Shown here: positions 49,719-61,581 of the stretch, in pieces
How the letters are laid out: every line of letters begins with the position of its first letter
Position numbering within the stretch: position 1 is the first letter of the stretch
NCBI RefSeq assembly: GCF_900105725.1
Contig: NZ_FNLM01000034.1
Location: forward strand, 496,001 to 560,000
Direction: 5' to 3'
DNA length: 64,000 nucleotides
DNA from: Gordonia westfalica
Lineage (GTDB): Bacteria; Actinomycetota; Actinomycetes; Mycobacteriales; Mycobacteriaceae
The notes under the pieces: generated by a model
The model's input: only the letters and a program-made list of their open reading frames with translations
What the model was told of the DNA's origin: nothing
Database searches by the model: none
Program-made: the position numbers and the translations under genes

Positions 49719-50699
49719 GTGCACAGCACGACTTCGCGGCAGATCAACGACGACGATCGGATGAACGATCGTCCGCTGGGCGTTCCCGCGGTCGAGGTAC
49801 GCGGACTGGTCAAGACCTTCGGTGACCGCACCGCCGTCGACAAGCTCGATCTGACCGTGGAACGCGGTCAGATCCTCGCGCTCCTGGGGCCCAACGGTGC
49901 GGGCAAGACCACCACCGTCGAGATCTGCGAGGGATTCACCGCACCCGACGCCGGTACCGTGCGCGTCCTCGGTCTCGATCCGATCGCCGACAACGACGCA
50001 CTCCGACGCCGCATCGGCGTGATGCTGCAGGGCGGCGGCGCCTACCCGGGTGCCCGCGCCGAGGAGATGTTGCGGCTGGTCGCCGCCTACTCGGCCGACC
50101 CGATCGACCCCGAGTTCCTGATCGATGCGCTCGGCCTCCGCGAGGTCCGGCGCACCTCCTACCGGAGGCTCTCCGGCGGTCAGCAGCAGCGCCTCGCACT
50201 CGCCTGCGCCATCGTCGGCCGTCCCGAACTGGTGTTCCTCGACGAGCCGACCGCCGGCCTCGACGCCCATGCACGTCTCGTCGTGTGGGAGCTCGTCGAC
50301 CGGCTCCGCGCCGACGGCGTGTCCGTCCTCCTCACCACCCACCTCATGGACGAGGCCGAGCAACTCGCCGATCAGGTCGTGATCATCGATCACGGGCGCG
50401 CGGTCGCCGCGGGCACGCCCGCCGATCTCACCAGCACCGGCGCCGAGAACGAGCTGCGTTTCACCGCGCCCCGCGGGCTCGACCTGTCGATGCTGACCCT
50501 CGCCCTGCCCGAGGGCTATCACTGCACCGAGCCCAATCCCGGCTCCTACCTCGTCATCGGCCCGATGACCCCGCAGGTCCTCGCCACGGTGACCGCCTGG
50601 TGCGCAAAGATCAACGTCCTCGCCACCGACCTCCGGGTCGAGACCCGCAGCCTCGAAGACGTGTTCCTCGACCTCACCGGACGGGCCCTACGACAGTGA
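49719..50699 (+). CDS. ABC exporter ATP-binding protein (Rv1458c-type)
   Basis: The 326-residue ATPase has Walker A LLGPNGAGKTTTVEICEGF, signature RLSGGQQQRLALACAIVG, Walker B ELVFLDEPTAGLD and a switch His in LTTHLMDEAEQLADQV. The family is DrrA-like. The last about 100 residues are an accessory domain. It overlaps its permease by 4 nt (GTGA). The location beside ctaA is conserved in mycobacteria; the substrate is unknown. Confidence 0.92.
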   Translation: MHSTTSRQINDDDRMNDRPLGVPAVEVRGLVKTFGDRTAVDKLDLTVERGQILALLGPNGAGKTTTVEICEGFTAPDAGTVRVLGLDPIADNDALRRRIGVMLQGGGAYPGARAEEMLRLVAAYSADPIDPEFLIDALGLREVRRTSYRRLSGGQQQRLALACAIVGRPELVFLDEPTAGLDAHARLVVWELVDRLRADGVSVLLTTHLMDEAEQLADQVVIIDHGRAVAAGTPADLTSTGAENELRFTAPRGLDLSMLTLALPEGYHCTEPNPGSYLVIGPMTPQVLATVTAWCAKINVLATDLRVETRSLEDVFLDLTGRALRQ

Positions 50700-51514
50700 A
50701 TTCCCCCGCAGTGAACTCCCCCGCGACCGACTCGGATCTCTTCCCCGAGGGCATGTTCCGCCCTGCGCCGCGACCGGCGTCCCTGGCGGCGATGATCATC
50801 GCCCAGTCGACGCTCGAGCTCAAGCTCCTGCTCCGCAACGGTGAGCAGCTGTTGCTCACCATGTTCATCCCGATCACGCTTCTCATCGGGTTGTGCCTGC
50901 TCCCGATCAACACCACCTTCGGTGACGGTCCGGCCGAGCGCGCCACCCTCTTCGTCCCGGCGATCCTGACGGTCGCGATCATGTCGACGGCCTTCACCGG
51001 CCAGGCCATCGCCGTCGGCTTCGACCGGCGGTACGGAGCCCTGAAACGACTCGGCGCCACGCCGATCCCGCGCTGGGGCATCATCGTCGGCAAGTCGGTG
51101 GCGGTGCTGATCGTGGTGGCCCTGCAGTCGGTCATCCTCGGCGCCATCGGATTCGCCTTCGGATGGCGTCCCGACACGATCGGCCTGTTCATCGGCGCGC
51201 TCGTGATCATCATCGGGACGGCGTGTTTCGCGGCCCTCGGTCTGCTGATCGGCGGCACGCTGAAGGCCGAGGTCGTCCTGGCCCTGGCGAACCTCCTGTG
51301 GTTCGCGTTCATCGGTCTCGGCAGCCTGGTGGTCGTCGATTCCAACGTGCCCGGCGCCGTGCACACGTTCGCACGGTGCATCCCCTCGGGTGCGCTCAGT
51401 GAGGCCCTCGAAATGGCCGCACGAGGTTCGTTCGACGCCTTCGGGGTGGGCGTCTTGCTGGTGTGGTCCGCGGTGGCCGGCACCTTGGCAGTGAGGTGGT
51501 TCCGATTCCGATGA
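50696..51514 (+). CDS. ABC-2 type permease (Rv1457c-type)
   Basis: The 272-residue membrane protein has six TM segments and the ABC-2 pattern, with an N-terminal LELKLLLRNGEQLLLTMFIPITLLIGLCLL and a GQAIAVGFDRRYGALKRLGATPIPRWGIIVGKSVAVL coupling-helix region. It pairs with the upstream ATPase; GTGA and ATGA overlaps tie ATPase, permease and ctaA into one coupled operon. Confidence 0.9.
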   Translation: MNSPAVNSPATDSDLFPEGMFRPAPRPASLAAMIIAQSTLELKLLLRNGEQLLLTMFIPITLLIGLCLLPINTTFGDGPAERATLFVPAILTVAIMSTAFTGQAIAVGFDRRYGALKRLGATPIPRWGIIVGKSVAVLIVVALQSVILGAIGFAFGWRPDTIGLFIGALVIIIGTACFAALGLLIGGTLKAEVVLALANLLWFAFIGLGSLVVVDSNVPGAVHTFARCIPSGALSEALEMAARGSFDAFGVGVLLVWSAVAGTLAVRWFRFR

Positions 51515-52530
51515 CGACGTCGCAGACTTCGACACGACCCGACGGCACGGCTCCCGACGAGCACGGCACCCAGCGGGTGGCGAGCGGTTTCTGGCGGTTC
51601 ATCCCTGGATTCGGCCGGCCGACGGCCCGATTCGTACACCGCTGGGCGATCGCCCTGCTCGTCTCGAACGTCGGCATCGTCGCCACCGGCGGCGCGGTCC
51701 GCGTCACGGGTTCCGGGCTCGGCTGCCCGACCTGGCCGCGATGCACCGACGACTCCTTCGTGCCGCACGGAGAACTCGGCATCCACGGCGCGATCGAGTT
51801 CGGCAACCGCATGCTCACGTGGGTCCTGATCGTCATCGCGATCGCCGCCTTCGTCGCGGTGCTCCGCTATGCGGGTTCGGAGCGTCGGGACAAGTGGACG
51901 GTCACGCTGATCGCTCTCGGCATCCCGTTCCAGGGCGTGATCGGCGGCATCACCGTGCTCACCGACCTCAACCCGTGGGTCGTGGCCCTGCACTTCGTGC
52001 TGTCGATGGTGCTCGTGTCGGCGGCGACCGTCCTGGTCTACCGGATGCGCCCCTACCCGACCGCCACCGAGCCCGCCGTCGTCGACACCGACGCCCCCTC
52101 GACGGCCACCCGCCGACTCGGCATCTACCTCGCCTGGCTGCTCTACGTGGTCACCTGGGTGACCATCTACCTCGGCACGGTGGTCACCGGCTCCGGCCCG
52201 CACGCCGGCGACGTCGACGCCCCACGGAACGGACTCGACCCCGACAACGCCACCCAGCTCCACGCCGACGCGGTGTTCGTCCTCGTCGGGCTGGGCCTTG
52301 CCGCGCTGGTGTACGCCCGCGTGTTCGCGCGTCCGCAGCAGCGGTCGGCGCTGGTCTTCGTGGCGCTGCTCGTGCTGCAGGGCGTGATCGGCTTCGTCCA
52401 GTACTTCACCGATCTACCCGTCGCGCTGGTCATCGCGCACATGTTCGGCAGCGCACTGCTCCTCATCGGCGCGACCTGGCAGGTTCTGGTGGCACAGGCC
52501 ACCGACCAGCCGCGCGTCGACGCTGCCTGA
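51511..52530 (+). CDS. ctaA: Heme A synthase CtaA
   Basis: The 339-residue membrane enzyme oxidises the C8 methyl of heme O to give heme A for aa3 cytochrome oxidase. About eight TM segments form two four-helix halves. Conserved residues include TGGAVRVTGSGLGCPTWPRC, the heme-ligand His in IHGAIEFGNRML and ALHFVLSMVL, and a second set in QLHADAVF and IAHMFGSA. It works after ctaB, encoded 3 kb away. Its 3' terminator was split by an IS30-family element. Confidence 0.93.
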   Translation: MTTSQTSTRPDGTAPDEHGTQRVASGFWRFIPGFGRPTARFVHRWAIALLVSNVGIVATGGAVRVTGSGLGCPTWPRCTDDSFVPHGELGIHGAIEFGNRMLTWVLIVIAIAAFVAVLRYAGSERRDKWTVTLIALGIPFQGVIGGITVLTDLNPWVVALHFVLSMVLVSAATVLVYRMRPYPTATEPAVVDTDAPSTATRRLGIYLAWLLYVVTWVTIYLGTVVTGSGPHAGDVDAPRNGLDPDNATQLHADAVFVLVGLGLAALVYARVFARPQQRSALVFVALLVLQGVIGFVQYFTDLPVALVIAHMFGSALLLIGATWQVLVAQATDQPRVDAA

Positions 52531-52575
52531 CCCACCGACAGAAGAAACGACCCCCGGCGATCGGGCGGATTCTAG

Positions 52576-54013
52576 GGGTCCTCGCAACACCGGTTGGTTA
52601 GACGGGTACAAGTAAATCACGCAGACGCTCGGCTGGGGTTGTCCAGTCGAGCGTTTTGCGTGGTCGACTGTTGAGTCGTTGGGCGACGAGTTCGAGGTCT
52701 GCGGCAGTGTGCACCGACAGGTCGGTGCCCTTCGGAAAGTATTGGCGCAGTAGCCCATTGGTGTTCTCATTCGAGCCTCGCTGCCAGGGTGAATGCGGGT
52801 CGCAGAAGTAGACGGGCACATTGGTAGCGATGCTGAACTGCTTGTGGGCGGCCATCTCGCAGCCCTGGTCCCAGGTCAACGATCCCCGCAGGTGCTCGGG
52901 CAGAGAACCGATCAGCGGGATCAGTACGTCACGGACTGCTTCGGCCGTGTGCTCGCCGGGTAGATGACCGAGGAGCACATAGCGAGTCGAGCGTTCGACC
53001 AACGTCACGATGGCTGATTCCGACCGGCTGCCGACGATGAGGTCACCCTCCCAGTGACCGGGCACAGCCCGATCCTCGACCTCGGCCGGTCGATCGGAAA
53101 TCATCACCATCTCGTCGACGAACCGGGTGGTGCGTCGATCTGGGGACCGGTGAGGTTTGCGGTGGGTGCGGCCGGTGCGTAACGCGTCGGCGAGTTCGCG
53201 GCGCAACCCCCCCCGGGCTTGGACGTAGATCGCCTGATAGATCGTTTCGGTACTCACTCGCATCGCCTCGTCATCGGGGAATTCGATGATCAAAGTGTGA
53301 CTGATCTGTTCGGGAGACCATTGCTCGGCGAGTTTGTTCGAAACGTAATCCCGCAACGGTCCACCGACCGCCAGCTTGGAGTCTTTTGGTCGTAAACGCG
53401 AACTTGCCCAGTCTCTTTGGGCTCGATGAGGGCGATACACCCCAGAAACGGAGTAGGCATCGATTTCTCGTTTGATCGTCGATGCCGGCCGACCCAGCTG
53501 GCGCCCGATCTCCCGCAGCGAGTCGCCGGCGCGACGCATGTCGGCGATCTGTTCCCGCTCGGACAAGGTGAGAAACCGAGGATGCAGTGGGGCTTCGATC
53601 CGGGCCAGTGACGGTCGCGTGTCAACAGTGGTCACACCGGTCTTGTAGTCGATCCGACGGCCATCGGGGTGGAGGCGCGCGTTGCCGATCTTGCGGATCC
53701 CTTTATCCCAGTCCCGGGCGGTGCGGATGTGCACTCCGACTTGCTTGGCAGCCTCACGGCGGCCGACACCGGCAGCGCGCAGCGCGTCATAGCGAGCGCG
53801 TCCTGGATGCCCGGAAGTGCCCCGTTTGCCGCGACCACGTAAGCCGGCTCGACGAACCCACCCATATGCCGTGGCACGGTTGACTCCCACACTGCGCGCC
53901 GCTGCTGTCACGTTGCCGTATTCACGGTCCAACGCCTCGAAAAACAGCTCCTTCAACTCCGCAGAAACCATGATCCCCGCAACTCCCTGATAGCCAGGGT
54001 GTTGCGGGGATCA
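52576..54013 (-). mobile_element. IS30-family insertion sequence, about 1.44 kb
   Basis: The element carries one transposase gene. Its imperfect terminal inverted repeats share CGCAACACC: the left end reads GGGTCCTCGCAACACCGG, and the right end, inverted, reads TGATCCCCGCAACACCCT. CTAG flanks both sides (52572-52575 and 54014-54017) as a likely 4-bp target duplication. The target was the palindromic centre TTCTAGAA of a terminator loop. All parts look intact, so it could be active. Confidence 0.88.
52598..53971 (-). CDS. IS30-family DDE transposase
   Basis: The 457-residue transposase has N-terminal HTH segments (NVTAAARSVGVNRATAYGWVRRAG) and an IS30-type HTH (LTLSEREQIADMRRAGDSLREIGRQLGRPASTIKREI). 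It ends in a DDE catalytic core: PGHWEGDLIVG, GSLTWDQGCEMAAHKQF and SPWQRGSNENTNGLLRQYFPKGTDLS, with Asp, Asp and Glu in order. The frame is complete with no internal stop. It occupies almost all of the element. Confidence 0.96.
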   Translation of the reverse strand: MVSAELKELFFEALDREYGNVTAAARSVGVNRATAYGWVRRAGLRGRGKRGTSGHPGRARYDALRAAGVGRREAAKQVGVHIRTARDWDKGIRKIGNARLHPDGRRIDYKTGVTTVDTRPSLARIEAPLHPRFLTLSEREQIADMRRAGDSLREIGRQLGRPASTIKREIDAYSVSGVYRPHRAQRDWASSRLRPKDSKLAVGGPLRDYVSNKLAEQWSPEQISHTLIIEFPDDEAMRVSTETIYQAIYVQARGGLRRELADALRTGRTHRKPHRSPDRRTTRFVDEMVMISDRPAEVEDRAVPGHWEGDLIVGSRSESAIVTLVERSTRYVLLGHLPGEHTAEAVRDVLIPLIGSLPEHLRGSLTWDQGCEMAAHKQFSIATNVPVYFCDPHSPWQRGSNENTNGLLRQYFPKGTDLSVHTAADLELVAQRLNSRPRKTLDWTTPAERLRDLLVPV

Positions 54014-54068
54014 CTAGAACCCAAGTCGCCGGGGGTCGTTTCTTCGTCTGCGGGAGAGAACCGCCGCG

Positions 54069-54440
54069 TCAGAGGATCGCGCGGTTCCGCGCCTTCGGGA
54101 AGCGCTTCTGGCGGGCCACCCAGCCGGCCATCTTCCGGTAGTGCGACGGCTTGACGGTGGTCTCCGACGTGAGGTCGCGGTCCCACTCGGCGATCTCGAG
54201 GCCGTCGACGGCATCGACGACGGCCTGCGCGGTCGCGAGGTCGGCCACCACCCGGTCACCGAGGACTCCGCCGGCGTCACCGACGAGGGTGATCCGGACA
54301 CCGGCCGCACCGATCGCCTGCAGGACGACCTTGGCGCTGCCGCCCTCGCGGGCGACGAACTTCTTCACCGAGGCGACGACATCGCTCGGGGCCTGAACCG
54401 TCGGCGTGGCTGTGGTGTCGGTGGCGGCACTGTCAGTCAT
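54069..54440 (-). CDS. Small conserved hypothetical protein (Rv1455-like by position)
   Basis: The 123-residue protein is alpha/beta: DVVASVKKFVAREGGSAKVVLQAIGAAGVRITLVGDAGGVLGDRVVADLATAQAVVDAVDGLEIAEWDRDL, then a basic C-terminus (YRKMAGWVARQKRFPKARNRAIL). I know no function. Position between ctaA and qor matches Rv1455. TATGCT lies 7 nt before the ATG at 54440, which decides the start over the ATG four codons upstream. Confidence 0.7.
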   Translation of the reverse strand: MTDSAATDTTATPTVQAPSDVVASVKKFVAREGGSAKVVLQAIGAAGVRITLVGDAGGVLGDRVVADLATAQAVVDAVDGLEIAEWDRDLTSETTVKPSHYRKMAGWVARQKRFPKARNRAIL

Positions 54441-54447
54441 GACGCTC

Positions 54448-54453
54448 AGCATA
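54448..54453 (-). promoter_or_regulatory. Candidate leaderless-mRNA -10 element (Rv1455-like gene)
   Basis: TATGCT lies 7 nt before the ATG at 54440 on the minus strand; no Shine-Dalgarno sequence is present. Confidence 0.5.
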
Positions 54454-54527
54454 CCGGTGGGCGCAGAGTGATCCGGATACCGGGATGGGCATCACACCCG
54501 GCGTGTTCCCCGTGTACAACGGGTGTC

Positions 54528-55502
54528 GTGCGTGCGATACAGGTGACCCGCCACGGCGGTCCGGATGTGTTGGCCTTCGGTACCGTCGACGATCCGATCC
54601 CGGCCGCCGACGAAGTGATCGTCCGGACATCCGCGGTGGGAGTGAACTACATCGACACCTATCTCCGGCGCGGACTGTACCCGTCGACCCCGCCGTACAT
54701 CCCCGGCACGGAAGGCGCCGGAGAGGTCGTCTCCCTGGGGTCGGAGGTCGCGGGACTCGACGTGGGTCAGCGGGTCGCCTGGTGTGCGGCGCCGGCCTCA
54801 TACGCCGAACTCGTCGCGGTGCCGGCAGCCCAGGCGGTCATCGTGCCCGACGGGGTCGACGACGCCATCGCCGGTTCGTCGCTGCTGCGCGGGCTCACCG
54901 CCCACTACCTCCTCGACGGAAGTGCCCACCCTCATCCGGAGGACACCGTTCTGATCCACGCCGGGGCCGGCGGGGTCGGGCTGATCCTCACGCAGATGGC
55001 CAAACGCCACGGATTGCGGGTGATCACGACGGTGTCCTCCGACGAGAAGGAGGAACTGTCCCGGCAGGCCGGAGCCGACCATGTGCTGCGGTACGGGGAC
55101 GACCTGGCCGCGCGCGTCCGCGAACTGACCGACGGCCGCGGTGCTCCGGTGGTCTACGACGGGGTCGGCGCGGACACCTTCGAGCAGTCACTCGCCGCGA
55201 CAGCCGTCCGCGGCATCATCGTGTTGTTCGGAGCGTCCAGCGGACCCGTACCGCCGTTTGATCTGCAGCGCCTCAACCCGGCCGGCTCGCTGTCGGTGAC
55301 CCGACCCACCCTGGCGCATTTCACCGCGACGCCCGAAGAGCTGAACTGGCGTGCGGGCGAGTACTTCGAGGCGATCCTCGACGGCGATGTCGACGTCCGG
55401 GTGGGACAGCGTTACCGACTGGCCGACGCCGCGCAGGCCCACGCGGATCTCGAGGCACGCAAGACCACGGGTGCGACAGTCCTGTTGCCGTCTGATCAGT
55501 GA
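54528..55502 (+). CDS. qor: Zinc-less quinone oxidoreductase (QOR, MDR family)
   Basis: The 324-residue NADPH:quinone reductase-like protein has the MDR fold: GVNYIDTYLRRGLYPSTPPYIPGTEGAGEVVSLG, LLRGLTAHYLLDGS, NADP-binding VLIHAGAGGVGLILTQMAKRHGLRVITTVSS and VYDGVGADTFEQSLAATAVRGIIVLFGASSGPV. No zinc ligands are seen, as in QOR. GTG at 54528 has TACAAC 7 nt before it. It is convergent with ctaB. Confidence 0.92.
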   Translation: MRAIQVTRHGGPDVLAFGTVDDPIPAADEVIVRTSAVGVNYIDTYLRRGLYPSTPPYIPGTEGAGEVVSLGSEVAGLDVGQRVAWCAAPASYAELVAVPAAQAVIVPDGVDDAIAGSSLLRGLTAHYLLDGSAHPHPEDTVLIHAGAGGVGLILTQMAKRHGLRVITTVSSDEKEELSRQAGADHVLRYGDDLAARVRELTDGRGAPVVYDGVGADTFEQSLAATAVRGIIVLFGASSGPVPPFDLQRLNPAGSLSVTRPTLAHFTATPEELNWRAGEYFEAILDGDVDVRVGQRYRLADAAQAHADLEARKTTGATVLLPSDQ

Positions 55503-55523
55503 CAGATCAGGAGCACGGATCGA

Positions 55524-56516
55524 TCAGAAGTACGAGGAGATCGTCTGCAGGCCGACGACCGCGTCGATCGCGAGACCGCAGAAGACGATCGCCAGGTACT
55601 CGTTGGACTGCAGGAAGACCTTGAGCGGCTTCACCTCGGCACCGCGCTTCGTGTCGCGGTAGAGCTTGGTGACCCGCTCCAGGAACCATGCTCCGGCGAC
55701 GACGGCGATCACCGTGTAGATCCAGCTGGTCGCCGGGATCAGGAGCAGCGAGGTGATGACGGTCAGCCAGGTGTAGATCAGCATCTGGCGGGTGACGTGT
55801 TCCTCGGTCGCGATGACCGGGAGCATCGGCACGCCGGCCGCCTTGTAGTCCTCCTTGTAGCGCATCGCCAGCGCCCAGGTGTGCGGCGGAGTCCAGAAGA
55901 AGATGACGAGGAACAGCACGATCGGCTGCCAGCTGATCGAACCGGTGACGGCCGCCCAGCCGACCAGGGTCGGCATGCATCCGGCGGCACCGCCCCACAC
56001 CACGTTCTGCCAGGTGCGGCGCTTGAGGATCATCGTGTAGACACCGACGTAGAAGATGATCGTCGCCGAGACGAGCAGCGAGGACAGCAGATTCGCCGCG
56101 AAGTACAGGACCGCGAACGACGCGGCCCAGAGCACCAGACCGAAGATCAGCGCACTGCGCGTGGCGACCGCGTGCCGGGCGAGCGGACGTCGCTCGGTGC
56201 GCTTCATCTTCTTGTCGATGTCGGCGTCGACGACCATGTTGAGGGTGTTCGCACTGCCGGCACCGAGCCATCCACCGATCAAGGTGAAGGCGATGACGGC
56301 GATGTCGACATGACCGCGATCGGCCTGCAGCATCACCGGAATCGTCGCAACCAGCAGCAACTCTATGACCCGCGGCTTCGTCAGCGCGATGTACGCGAGC
56401 ACCGTCGCACGCACACGTCCGGCCCACGTCAGATCCGCCGGCATGACCGGCTCGGTCGAGACCTGCTGTGATGCGGTGTCGGTCGAGTGGGATGCGGCGG
56501 GATGATCTCCGCTCAC
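55524..56516 (-). CDS. ctaB: Protoheme IX farnesyltransferase (heme O synthase) CtaB
   Basis: The 330-residue UbiA-family enzyme farnesylates heme B to heme O, the substrate of CtaA. It shows the Asp motif [20 protein letters not shown], the second motif [28 protein letters not shown], and [29 protein letters not shown]. About nine TM segments are visible. GTG at 56516 is preferred (GGGGAG just upstream); a GTG at 56540 would add eight residues. It is divergent from tkt. Confidence 0.96.
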   Translation of the reverse strand: MSGDHPAASHSTDTASQQVSTEPVMPADLTWAGRVRATVLAYIALTKPRVIELLLVATIPVMLQADRGHVDIAVIAFTLIGGWLGAGSANTLNMVVDADIDKKMKRTERRPLARHAVATRSALIFGLVLWAASFAVLYFAANLLSSLLVSATIIFYVGVYTMILKRRTWQNVVWGGAAGCMPTLVGWAAVTGSISWQPIVLFLVIFFWTPPHTWALAMRYKEDYKAAGVPMLPVIATEEHVTRQMLIYTWLTVITSLLLIPATSWIYTVIAVVAGAWFLERVTKLYRDTKRGAEVKPLKVFLQSNEYLAIVFCGLAIDAVVGLQTISSYF

Positions 56517-56700
56517 ACGCTCCCCTATCCTCACGAACACTCCTCGTCCGCCCGCACAGATCGCCGCGGGCTACTACAGAGCATGGTAGACGTTTGCCTT
56601 CGCGAACCGTAATCGCGTCGCAGCGGAGCCCGTGACCGGCGACGATCACCGAACCCACCGGTAACCTTCGGTCGGCGCGCAGGGCACCCTCGCGGCCGAT

Positions 56701-56706
56701 TACTCT
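56701..56706 (+). promoter_or_regulatory. Candidate -10 of the tkt-tal-zwf-opcA-pgl operon
   Basis: TACTCT in the 241-nt ctaB/tkt divergent region would give a 5' leader of about 45 nt before the tkt GTG. AGGAG lies 12 nt before that GTG. Confidence 0.35.
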
Positions 56707-56757
56707 GGACTCCGAACGCGCCGACACCCCGAGCAGGCACAGGAGACAATCACCATC

Positions 56758-58836
<2,079 letters not shown>

Positions 58837-58864
58837 GCAGCCGCACAAACCAAGGAGAGAAATC

Positions 58865-59986
58865 GTGACCCAGAACGAGAAGCTCGCCGAACTGTCCGCC
58901 GCCGGTGTCTCGGTGTGGCTGGACGACCTGTCCAGGGACCTGATCAGCTCCGGTGATCTCGCCGAACTGATCGCCACGAAGTCGGTGGTCGGCGTGACCA
59001 CCAACCCGTCGATCTTCCAGGCCGCACTGTCGAAGGGCACCGCCTACAACGCACAGGTCACCGAACTGGCCGCACGCGGTACCGATGTCGACGGCACCAT
59101 CCGCACGGTCACCACCGACGACGTACGCAACGCCTGCGACGTCCTCGCGCCGGTGTACGAGGAGTCCGACGGCGTCGACGGGCGGGTGTCGATCGAGGTC
59201 GATCCGCGCCTGGCCCACGACACCGACGGCACGGTCGCCCAGGCGATCGAGCTGTGGAAGATCGTCGACCGCCCCAACCTGCTGATCAAGATCCCGGCCA
59301 CCAAGGCCGGGCTCCCCGCGATCACCAAGGTCATCGCCGAGGGCATCAGCGTCAACGTGACGCTGATCTTCTCGGTGGAGCGCTACAAAGAGGTCATGGA
59401 CGCCTACCTCGACGGCCTCGACGCCGCCGCGGAGGCCGGCCACGACCTGTCGAACATCCACTCGGTGGCGTCGTTCTTCGTCTCCCGCGTGGACACCGAG
59501 ATCGACAAGCGCCTCGACGCCATCGGCACCCCGGAGGCCACCGAGCTCAAGGGCAAGGCGGCCCTCGCCAACGCCCGGCTGGCCTACTCGGCCTACCAGC
59601 AGATCTTCGAGGTCGAATCGCGTTTCCCCGACCTGCTCGCACACGGCGCCCGCCCGCAGCGCGCGCTCTGGGCGTCGACCGGCGTGAAGAACCCCGACTA
59701 CCCGGACACCCTGTACGTGAGCGAGCTCGTCGCCCCGAACACGGTCAACACCATGCCGGGCAAGACGATGGACGCCTTCGCCGACCACGGTTGGGTCAAC
59801 ACCGGCTCGATCATCGGTCTCGCGCAGGAGTCCCAGGAGGTCTTCGACAAGATCTCGGCGGTGGGCGTCGACACGGTCGATGTCTTCAAGGTCCTCGAGG
59901 ACGAGGGCGTGAGCAAGTTCGAGGACGCGTGGAACGATCTGCTCAACGCGACCGCCGAGCAGTTGTCCGCGGCGATCAAGGGCTGA
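58865..59986 (+). CDS. tal: Transaldolase
   Basis: The 373-residue class I aldolase transfers dihydroxyacetone units. It shows [43 protein letters not shown], the Schiff-base Lys in [42 protein letters not shown] and [29 protein letters not shown] lies 7-8 nt before the GTG. zwf starts 7 nt after the stop. Confidence 0.97.
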   Translation: MTQNEKLAELSAAGVSVWLDDLSRDLISSGDLAELIATKSVVGVTTNPSIFQAALSKGTAYNAQVTELAARGTDVDGTIRTVTTDDVRNACDVLAPVYEESDGVDGRVSIEVDPRLAHDTDGTVAQAIELWKIVDRPNLLIKIPATKAGLPAITKVIAEGISVNVTLIFSVERYKEVMDAYLDGLDAAAEAGHDLSNIHSVASFFVSRVDTEIDKRLDAIGTPEATELKGKAALANARLAYSAYQQIFEVESRFPDLLAHGARPQRALWASTGVKNPDYPDTLYVSELVAPNTVNTMPGKTMDAFADHGWVNTGSIIGLAQESQEVFDKISAVGVDTVDVFKVLEDEGVSKFEDAWNDLLNATAEQLSAAIKG

Positions 59987-59993
59987 ACCCCCC

Positions 59994-61547
59994 GTGGCCG
60001 TCGGCGAGGACGCAGTGGGACCCGATAATTGGACCAATCCGCTCCGTGACCCCCAGGACAAGCGGCTGCCCCGCATCGCGGGCCCGTGCAGTCTGGTCAT
60101 CTTCGGCGTCACCGGAGACCTGGCACGCAAGAAGTTGATGCCTGCGGTCTACGACCTCGCCAACCGCGGTCTGCTCCCCCCGTCGTTCGCTCTCGTCGGC
60201 TTCGCCCGACGCGACTGGACCGACGAGGACTTCGGGGCGATCGTGCACGACGCCGTGCGGGAACATGCCCGCACGGGCTTCCGCGAGGAGGTGTGGGAGC
60301 GCCTCGCGGAGGGGTTCCGCTTCGTGCAGGGCGACTTCGACGACGACTCCGCGTTCGACATGTTGCGCGACACCCTCAAGTCGCTCGACGCCGAACGCGG
60401 CACGGACGGCAATCACGCGTTCTACCTGTCGATCCCACCCAAGGCGTTCCCTACTGTGTGTGAGCAGCTCGAACGCAGCGGGCTGGCGACACAGAATGGC
60501 GACAGCTGGCGCCGGGTGGTCATCGAGAAGCCCTTCGGCCACGACCTCGAGTCCGCCCGCGAACTCAACGCCATCGTCAACAACGTCTTCCCGGAGTCGT
60601 CGGTGTTCCGCATCGACCACTACCTGGGCAAGGAGACGGTGCAGAACATCCTGGCGCTGCGCTTCGCCAACCAGTTGTTCGACCCGCTGTGGAGTTCGCA
60701 CTACGTCGACCACGTCCAGATCACCATGGCCGAGGACATCGGCCTCGGCGGCCGGGCCGGCTACTACGACGGCATCGGCGCGGCGCGTGACGTCATCCAG
60801 AACCACCTGCTCCAGCTGATGGCGCTGGTGGCGATGGAGGAACCGATCTCCTTCGAGCCCAAGCAGTTACAGGCCGAGAAGATCAAGGTCCTGGCGGCCA
60901 CGCGCAACGTCCTGCCGATCTACGAGAACACGGCCCGGGGCCAGTACGGCCCGGGCTGGCAGGGCAGCGAGAAGGTGGCCGGGCTCAAGGAGGAGGACGG
61001 GTTCGCCAAGGACTCCAAGACCGAGACCTTCGCCGCGATCGCCCTCGAGGTCGACTCCCGTCGCTGGGCGGGAGTGCCGTTCTACCTGCGGACCGGCAAG
61101 CGCCTCGGCCGGCGCGTCACCGAGATCGCATTGGTGTTCAAGCGTGCGCCGCATCTGCCGTTCGACCAGACGATGACCGAGGAGCTCAGCCAGAACGCCC
61201 TCGTCATCCGGGTGCAGCCCGATGAGGGGATCACCCTCCGCTTCGGGTCGAAGGTGCCGGGCTCCAGCATGGAGGTCCGCGACGTCAACATGGACTTCAG
61301 CTACGGCACCGCGTTCACCGAGGCGTCGCCGGAGGCCTACGAACGACTCATCCTCGACGTCCTGCTCGGCGTGCCGTCGCTGTTCCCGGTGAACGAGGAG
61401 GTCGAGTTGTCGTGGAAGATACTCGATCCCGTGCTCGAGCAATGGGCGGCCGAGGGCTCCCCCGACACCTACGAGTCGGGAACCTGGGGACCGCCGTCGG
61501 CCGACGAGATGATGACCCGCGCGGGACGCGCGTGGCGCCGGCCCTGA
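59994..61547 (+). CDS. zwf: Glucose-6-phosphate 1-dehydrogenase
   Basis: The 517-residue enzyme makes NADPH in the first oxidative pentose step. N-terminal VIFGVTGDLARKKLMPAVYDLANRGLLPP binds NADP, VIEKPFGHDL and the catalytic RIDHYLGKETVQNILALRFAN follow, and FYLRTGKRLGRRVTEIALVFK is in the C-terminal domain. GTG 7 nt after the tal stop implies coupling. It likely works in complex with OpcA. Confidence 0.97.
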   Translation: MAVGEDAVGPDNWTNPLRDPQDKRLPRIAGPCSLVIFGVTGDLARKKLMPAVYDLANRGLLPPSFALVGFARRDWTDEDFGAIVHDAVREHARTGFREEVWERLAEGFRFVQGDFDDDSAFDMLRDTLKSLDAERGTDGNHAFYLSIPPKAFPTVCEQLERSGLATQNGDSWRRVVIEKPFGHDLESARELNAIVNNVFPESSVFRIDHYLGKETVQNILALRFANQLFDPLWSSHYVDHVQITMAEDIGLGGRAGYYDGIGAARDVIQNHLLQLMALVAMEEPISFEPKQLQAEKIKVLAATRNVLPIYENTARGQYGPGWQGSEKVAGLKEEDGFAKDSKTETFAAIALEVDSRRWAGVPFYLRTGKRLGRRVTEIALVFKRAPHLPFDQTMTEELSQNALVIRVQPDEGITLRFGSKVPGSSMEVRDVNMDFSYGTAFTEASPEAYERLILDVLLGVPSLFPVNEEVELSWKILDPVLEQWAAEGSPDTYESGTWGPPSADEMMTRAGRAWRRP

Positions 61548-61581
61548 TGTCCACCGCCCAGCCCCTCCAGGAGGATCCGCG

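Larger units (their letters stand above)
52541..54045. terminator. Bidirectional terminator split by an insertion element
   Basis: GAAGAAACGACCCCCGGCGA at 52541-52560 is the exact complement of 54026-54045. Without the 1.44-kb insert the arms would be about 23 nt apart and form a 20-bp terminator stem between the convergent ctaA and the small hypothetical gene. The arms now flank the IS30-family element, so the hairpin can no longer form normally. Confidence 0.85.
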
